From positions 271,536-335,535 of the forward strand of contig NW_004452099.1 in assembly GCF_000321225.1 (NCBI RefSeq): a DNA stretch of 64,000 bases, in the 5' to 3' direction. A model generated the notes under the pieces. That model searched no databases. It was not told the DNA's origin and was given only the letters and a program-made list of their open reading frames with translations. Of this stretch, positions 59,418 through 64,000 are shown piece after piece. Made by a program: the position numbers and the translations under genes. How positions within the stretch are numbered: the first letter of the stretch is position 1; every line of letters starts with the position of its first letter. The stretch comes from Odobenus rosmarus divergens. Its lineage: Eukaryota; Chordata; Mammalia; Carnivora; Odobenidae.

Positions 59418-60774
59418 GGGAGAGGAATTGAGGAGAAATTATAAAACTGAAACAAAACATAACAAAAGAACTAGCAATGCTATTTTCCCCTTCTTTTTAT
59501 TATTGTTGTTCATGTTATACTCAGTCACTGTTAGCTTGTTATTTCCCTCACTATGGTTGAGAGTAAGGAAACCGATGTTACTTTTAGTATTGGCTAATTT
59601 CAAATGCATGTTTATATCCACAGATATTTTGGGGCCAAAATTAGTAATATGACAAATCTTTATTCCTTTATATGGAAAGTGAGATTTTTAGAATATTTTA
59701 ATTCACATCTCTCCTTTTTTAATATTTGTTGTTATTTTGAGGTTGTAAATCCATTAATTGGGTTTTTGGTAGAAATTTAACTGGGAAATTTTTTAAATAA
59801 TATATCCAATAAGCAATATTCAGAAAAGTTAAAAATTACAGAGAATGAAAGAGCTAGCTCTAAAAAACCTTTGACCAGAAATAAACATGTTTTCCTAGTT
59901 TTCTTTAATCCTTTTTTAGTATTGTCTATGAATAAAATCATACAAAATATTAAATTTCATATTTTGTTTATATGGAATTTATTTTATATTTTATTACAAG
60001 GTCTCATAAAGTCTGAGAATTGTGTGGTCTTTTATTCCCTTACAAATAAAAGAGACATGTATGATAGCACCCAGATTAAGAAGAACATTACCAGAACTCC
60101 AGAAATTGCACTCTTGTGTATTCTCCCCTCCAAGCACTAATCTGATAAAAATATAACCAGTAGCCAATTTCTAATATCATAAATTAGATTCCCTCATTTC
60201 TGAAATTTACATAAACTGAATCACATATTCTGTTCTTGTTCACTTTCATTCAATATTGTTTGTGAAATTCATTGTTTGCCGTAGATCACTATAATGTGTT
60301 AATTTTCACTGCAATTTACCAAGTGTATAGTTGTCAGACCTTTGTTGTTCTATCCCAACATGTTATTAATGTAAATAATATTTACATTATTAATCTTGGT
60401 GCATGACATAGTCTTTGCCTTTGGGTAAACACCCCCCCGCCCCCTGCAGCGGGACAACAGAGTTGCAAGTTGTAATGAAATTTGTGTCCATTACATTATT
60501 TAATTCTGTCATAAAAATAACTGAAACGAAAAATTAAACAAAATATAAGGAAGTTGCATGAATCTAAATATAGAGAAAAGTAACTTGTGCATTAAGTCAC
60601 ACATAAAGTAAGAACTGAATTTCAGTAATCAACATAGGAAGGGATAATGAAAGAATCAATAATCATGAAGTATTTGAAGAATTCTGACACAATAAATTAG
60701 ATACATGAAGTACCAACTATACATAATACATTGAATATGCAAGAGTTGCATGAATTAGTCAATATTCATTAAGT
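59418..60774. other. AT-rich DNA; possible old antisense L1 at about 60195-60335
   Basis: AAACTGAATCACATATTCTG followed by TTCACTTTCATTCAATATTG is reminiscent of antisense L1M 3'-end sequence. A C-rich run (60430-60447) stands out. Frames at 59428-59652 and 59871-60140 have no domain. Confidence 0.35.
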
Positions 60775-60778
60775 TTTT

Positions 60779-60963
60779 TTTTAAAGATTTTATTTATTTG
60801 AGAGAGAGAGAATGAGAGATAGCACAAGAGGGAAGAGGGTCAGAGGGAGAAGCTGACTCCCCGCCGAGCGGGGAACCCGATGCGGGACTCGATCCTGGGA
60901 CTCCAGGATCATGGCCTGAGCCCAAGGCAGTCGCTCAACCAACTGAGCCACCCAGGCGCCCAA
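60779..60963 (-). mobile_element. SINEC, antisense
   Basis: AAAGATTTTATTTATTTGAG left and GAGCCACCCAGGCGCCC right. Imperfect target-site duplication ATTCATTAAGTTTTT / GTTCATGAGGTTTTT. Confidence 0.93.
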
Positions 60964-60980
60964 ATGTTCATGAGGTTTTT

Positions 60981-61760
60981 AACTATCATGTATCAGTGAC
61001 ACCAACTATCCCCCCACTTATCTTCTTCTATATAAAGCCCATAACTGCTCATCTGGCTAATTGGTGAGCTTCAGCTTCAGGTATACTAGTTTTCAAGTCT
61101 TCAAAACAACTAGAATGTTTTAGTTCCAGGCACCTCTGTCTGCTGATTTACCTTGTTTAAACTTTAAGTCTGGTTCTTATATCCCTACCAATAGTAGGAA
61201 ATCCTGATGAAGCAGAGGGAAAGAGAGAATATATGTGCATTGAAGAGAAGGAGATTCAGTTAGTCTGGTCTTTCAACCCTGCTTGCTTGCTAGGTGTGTA
61301 ACTATCTTCCTTATCTTTCCCCTTTGCTTCTTTCTGTGTTTGAAATACACTGAACAAAAAATGAGATTCACGTATTAATTTTGTCAGTGAGTCTTTCTGT
61401 TCTGTGACCTCTGGGAGACTTTATCTAGCAGTGTATGTGAATCAGTTTCTCATATTGCATTTGGGCATAATGAAGAACTAGAAGTATATAGGCATCCCAA
61501 TTAAATTAGTAGGGGTACTAGGTCATGCCCTTAGAAATGTTCTCTGAAATCAAAGCAATATTCAAACTAGGGAAATCCAATACAGAAAAACTATTAAACA
61601 ACTGGCTCACAGTTCAGATTTAAAAAGACTAAAAAATCCAGATCAAACCTCAAATTAGATCTGATAACCTTCCCAAAGAAAGTCTTAAAATCTAAAGGAA
61701 TAAACCTAAAGTCAAATGAAAAACCTTTACTATTTTTGGAAATTGCGACCAATGTAGAGA
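60981..61760. other. unassigned DNA
   Basis: A slightly less AT-rich block. No motif, frame or repeat recognised. Confidence 0.4.
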
Positions 61761-61778
61761 GAAAGAAATACAGAATAG

Positions 61779-61979
61779 AGTGCGCCTGGGTGGCTCAGTT
61801 GGTTAAGCGACTGCCTTCCGCTCAGGTCATGATCCTGGGGTCCTGGGATCGAGTCCCGCATCGGGCTCCCTGCTCAGCGGGGAGTCTGCTTCTCCCTCTG
61901 ACCCTCCCCCCATGTGCTCTCTTTCTCTCCCCCTCATTCTCTCTCTCTCTCTCAAATAAATAAATAAAATCTTAAAAAA
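61779..61979 (+). mobile_element. SINEC, young copy
   Basis: Head GTGCGCCTGGGTGGCTCAGT, a body very close to the family pattern, intact AAATAAATAAATAAAATC tail. Perfect 17-bp target-site duplication AAAGAAATACAGAATAG at 61762-61778 and 61980-61996. Confidence 0.96.
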
Positions 61980-61996
61980 AAAGAAATACAGAATAG

Positions 61997-62468
61997 AAAA
62001 AAAAGATCAAATGGCAAATGCTCAAATCTGAGGAATAAACCCCCCAAATCTACTTTCAATAGAAAGAAACAAAAAGCCAAAATAGATAACTTGGGTATAA
62101 TGTAATGATGTCTTATCAAAGAATAAAATAGAAATTCAAGATAAAACAGCCCAGCTCTGGGGAGAAGAATCCACATTTCCATTTGTCATCCTCCCATAAT
62201 CACTACTCAAAGGATAAAAAAGGTGAACATTATGATCAGCTGATGCTTATTTATAATCCTAAAACAACAACAGTAATTATCACATTTGAATTTCAGAAAC
62301 TAAGAACTGTACTAGATCAGAATTTCTATACATTAATAAATATGCTTAACCAAAACTTAGAAAAGAGTTATGCAATAATAGAGCAAATTTTTAAAAATTC
62401 TCTTTAGATTTCCTCCTTTAGCATTTAAGAATATTTTTAATGGAATGTGCAGTATAGATCCTGACCTA
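61997..62468. other. unassigned AT-rich DNA
   Basis: No feature recognised. Frames here are short and unremarkable. Confidence 0.4.
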
Positions 62469-62480
62469 TCTCAAGTTCTT

Positions 62481-62670
62481 GGTTTTTTCTTAAAGATTTT
62501 ATTTATTTGAGAGAGAGAGAGAGCATTAGAGAGAGTACAAATGGTGGGGAGGGGCAAAGGGAGAGGGAGAAGTGCTGGGAGCCCTATGTGGGACTCAATT
62601 CCAGGAACCGGAGATCATGACCTGAGCTGAAGGCAGACGCTTAACCAGCTGAGCCACCCAGGCGCCCCCT
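62481..62670 (-). mobile_element. SINEC, antisense
   Basis: AAAGATTTTATTTATTTGAG left, GAGCCACCCAGGCGCCCC right. Target-site duplication TCTCAAGTTCTT / CATCAAGTTCTT. Confidence 0.94.
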
Positions 62671-62825
62671 ACATCAAGTTCTTGAACTCCTGAAGATGTT
62701 TGAGGAAATTCACAAAGAAAAATGTTAACTTTTAATAAGTACAAAAATTTTAGCAAGAAAAATATTTTAAGAAAAATTCCTTATGGGTTCTAACAAATTC
62801 TTTGGGATAAAATAAAAATGATTTT

Positions 62826-62996
62826 GGTGTGGGTGGCCTGGGTGATGCAGTTGGTTGAATGCCTGACTGTTGGTTTTGGTTCAGGTCATGATCAGAGCTG
62901 AGATGAAGTCCCATGTCAGGCTCTGCACTTAGTGCCAGAGTATGCTTAAGATTCTCTCTCTCTCCCTATACTACTCCTCCCCCCTCTAAGAAGAAT
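62826..62996 (+). mobile_element. SINEC, old copy
   Basis: Diverged head GGTGGCCTGGGTGATGCAG. Target-site duplication AAAAATGATTTT / AAAAATAATTTT flanks it. Confidence 0.87.
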
Positions 62997-63009
62997 AAAA
63001 ATAATTTTT

Positions 63010-63713
63010 AAAGTAATTTAGGTGTGACTGAGAGCTAAGAAATTCTCACAGACCTAGGTAAACACACATGCTGGAACCAATTAAATTGCATTGTCTAAGA
63101 GATGCACCTCATGAAATTTTAAACTGAGAAATACATTTTGTTGGTTTCTAGGGTGAATCTCTTGTGACATGTTCACACATTCTAACTAAATTTCTCTTTT
63201 TGTGAAATAAAAAAAAATCAAAAGCGATTTCCTTCCTGAAAAAGAAAATATAATTAGACTTTACAATTGTCTATATCTTTTTCTTATCTGTCTGGGGTCG
63301 CACCCTTTCAGTTCTTCTTTTTTCTCCTTACACATTTTATAGATCTATATTTTTCAGAAAAGCTGGAAATTCATTATTTACACAAAATTTATTTTTAATA
63401 AAACTAATATTGAAGAAAAATTTAGAAAAAGTAAAATAAGCAATTCACAAAGCTACTGCACCCTTGAAACCAAAAGGATAGGGGCTGCTAAAAAAAAACA
63501 AACAAAACTGCCCCAAAATATCCAAAATGGTAGTAACTTATAGGCATCAATGGTAAGAAGAAAGAGGTACCATTCCAGTTGTGAAGGAAAAGATAATAAA
63601 TTGGTTCCACCCACTGGTTAAACACACAAAGACCCAAGGCTGCTAGGAAGATGTGGGTAATGAAGAAAACACTTCTAATATTCAATTTATGTATATTATT
63701 CATATGACTACAC
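63010..63713. other. AT-rich DNA, nothing recognised
   Basis: No feature supported. Confidence 0.45.
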
Positions 63714-63898
63714 CAGGAAATCTGCTATAGCCCCAGTGGAAAACAGTATGTAGGTTCCTCAAAAAATTAAAAATAGAAATAATATTTGATCCAATAATTG
63801 GTTATTTACCCAGTTAAAAAAAAAAACACTAATTTGAAAAAATATATGCACCCTTATGTTTATCACAGCATTGTTTTTAATAGCCAAGATATGGAAGC
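63714..63898 (+). mobile_element. old L1 ORF2-tail fragment
   Basis: AGTGGAAAACAGTATGTAGG, AAAAAATTAAAAATAGAA, TATATGCACCCTTATGTTTA and TAATAGCCAAGATATGGAAG. It is interrupted at its right end by the 5' end of another L1. Confidence 0.85.
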
Positions 63899-64000
63899 GG
63901 GGAGGTGGAGCAAGATGGCGGAGGAGTAGGAGACCTGGATTTCGTCTGGTCTCAGGAATTCAGCTGAATAGGGATCAAACCATTCTGAACACCTACGAAC
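63899..64000 (+). mobile_element. 5' UTR of a young carnivore L1, cut by window edge
   Basis: GGGAGGTGGAGCAAGATGGC then GGAGGAGTAGGAGACCTGGA and GGGATCAAACCATTCTGAAC is the start of a carnivore L1 5' UTR. The 5' end sits directly after old L1 sequence, without 5' truncation, so the element may be full length. The L1 5' UTR is the element's internal RNA polymerase II promoter. Its integrity lies outside the window. Confidence 0.85.

Noticed and set aside
60430..60447. C-rich run as a CpG-island or promoter
   Set aside because: Too short and isolated in AT-rich DNA; no cluster of CpG sites around it.

Overview
The window looks like AT-rich, non-genic nuclear DNA from a carnivoran mammal. The main evidence is about 37 copies of the tRNA-derived carnivore SINE (SINEC/CAN-SINE), recognised by the head GGCGCCTGGGTGGCTCAG, a CT-rich body and an (AAATA)n-AATCTTT-A(n) tail. 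The heads are not the dog form (GGGATCCCTGGG) or the felid form. They fit an arctoid caniform such as a pinniped, mustelid or bear relative, and the bear-typical SINE variant was not seen, but the species is inference. The L1 copies also read like carnivore L1.

I found no intact multi-exon host gene and no convincing exon. Nearly all of the longer open frames are L1 ORF2 relics, SINE read-through or simple-repeat artefacts. Two recognisable host-gene retrocopies are present. One is an antisense, 5'-truncated, disabled MEMO1 retropseudogene (20237-21523), itself carrying two SINEs. The other is a POLR2K retrocopy (48362-48538) whose 58-codon frame is still open but which has lost one zinc-binding cysteine. 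A 25-bp U6 snRNA 5'-end fragment with perfect 18-bp direct repeats lies inside an L1 (40002-40026).

Layout. 0.26-1.1 kb: antisense L2, then SINEs. 3.7-4.4 kb: an L1 that looks internally inverted. 5.9-10.6 kb: mostly unassigned AT-rich DNA. 10.65-13.13 kb: one truncated L1 with a long target-site duplication and two SINEs. 13.2-16.3 kb: SINEs and a sense L2. 16.9-17.5 kb: an LTR-like repeat split by a GATA array with an exact 58-bp tandem. 19.9-21.65 kb: a second copy of that repeat, holding the MEMO1 retrocopy. 23.6-25.4 kb: an inverted SINE pair and an old L1. 26.4-29.1 kb: an MLT1-like LTR and SINEs, including a SINE inside a SINE. 29.1-34.4 kb: mostly unassigned, with an inverted SINE pair and a third LTR-like copy. 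34.4-36.65 kb: an L1 with an in-frame internal deletion, then two old L1 3' ends in tandem. 39.7-44.0 kb: the longest L1 (about 4 kb). 44-49.5 kb: old fragments, a SINE and the POLR2K retrocopy. 49.58-50.70 kb: an L1 with a clear twin-priming inversion. 50.8-63.7 kb: scattered SINE, L2 and L1 fragments. At 63.9 kb the 5' UTR of a young carnivore L1 starts and runs off the window.

Nothing here works as a pathway. The content is a layered retrotransposition record: L2/MIR and LTR-like elements first, then old L1s, retrocopies and U6, then SINEs and the youngest L1. I found no unknown biological system; the best observations are the L1-mediated events and the possibly full-length L1 at the right edge.
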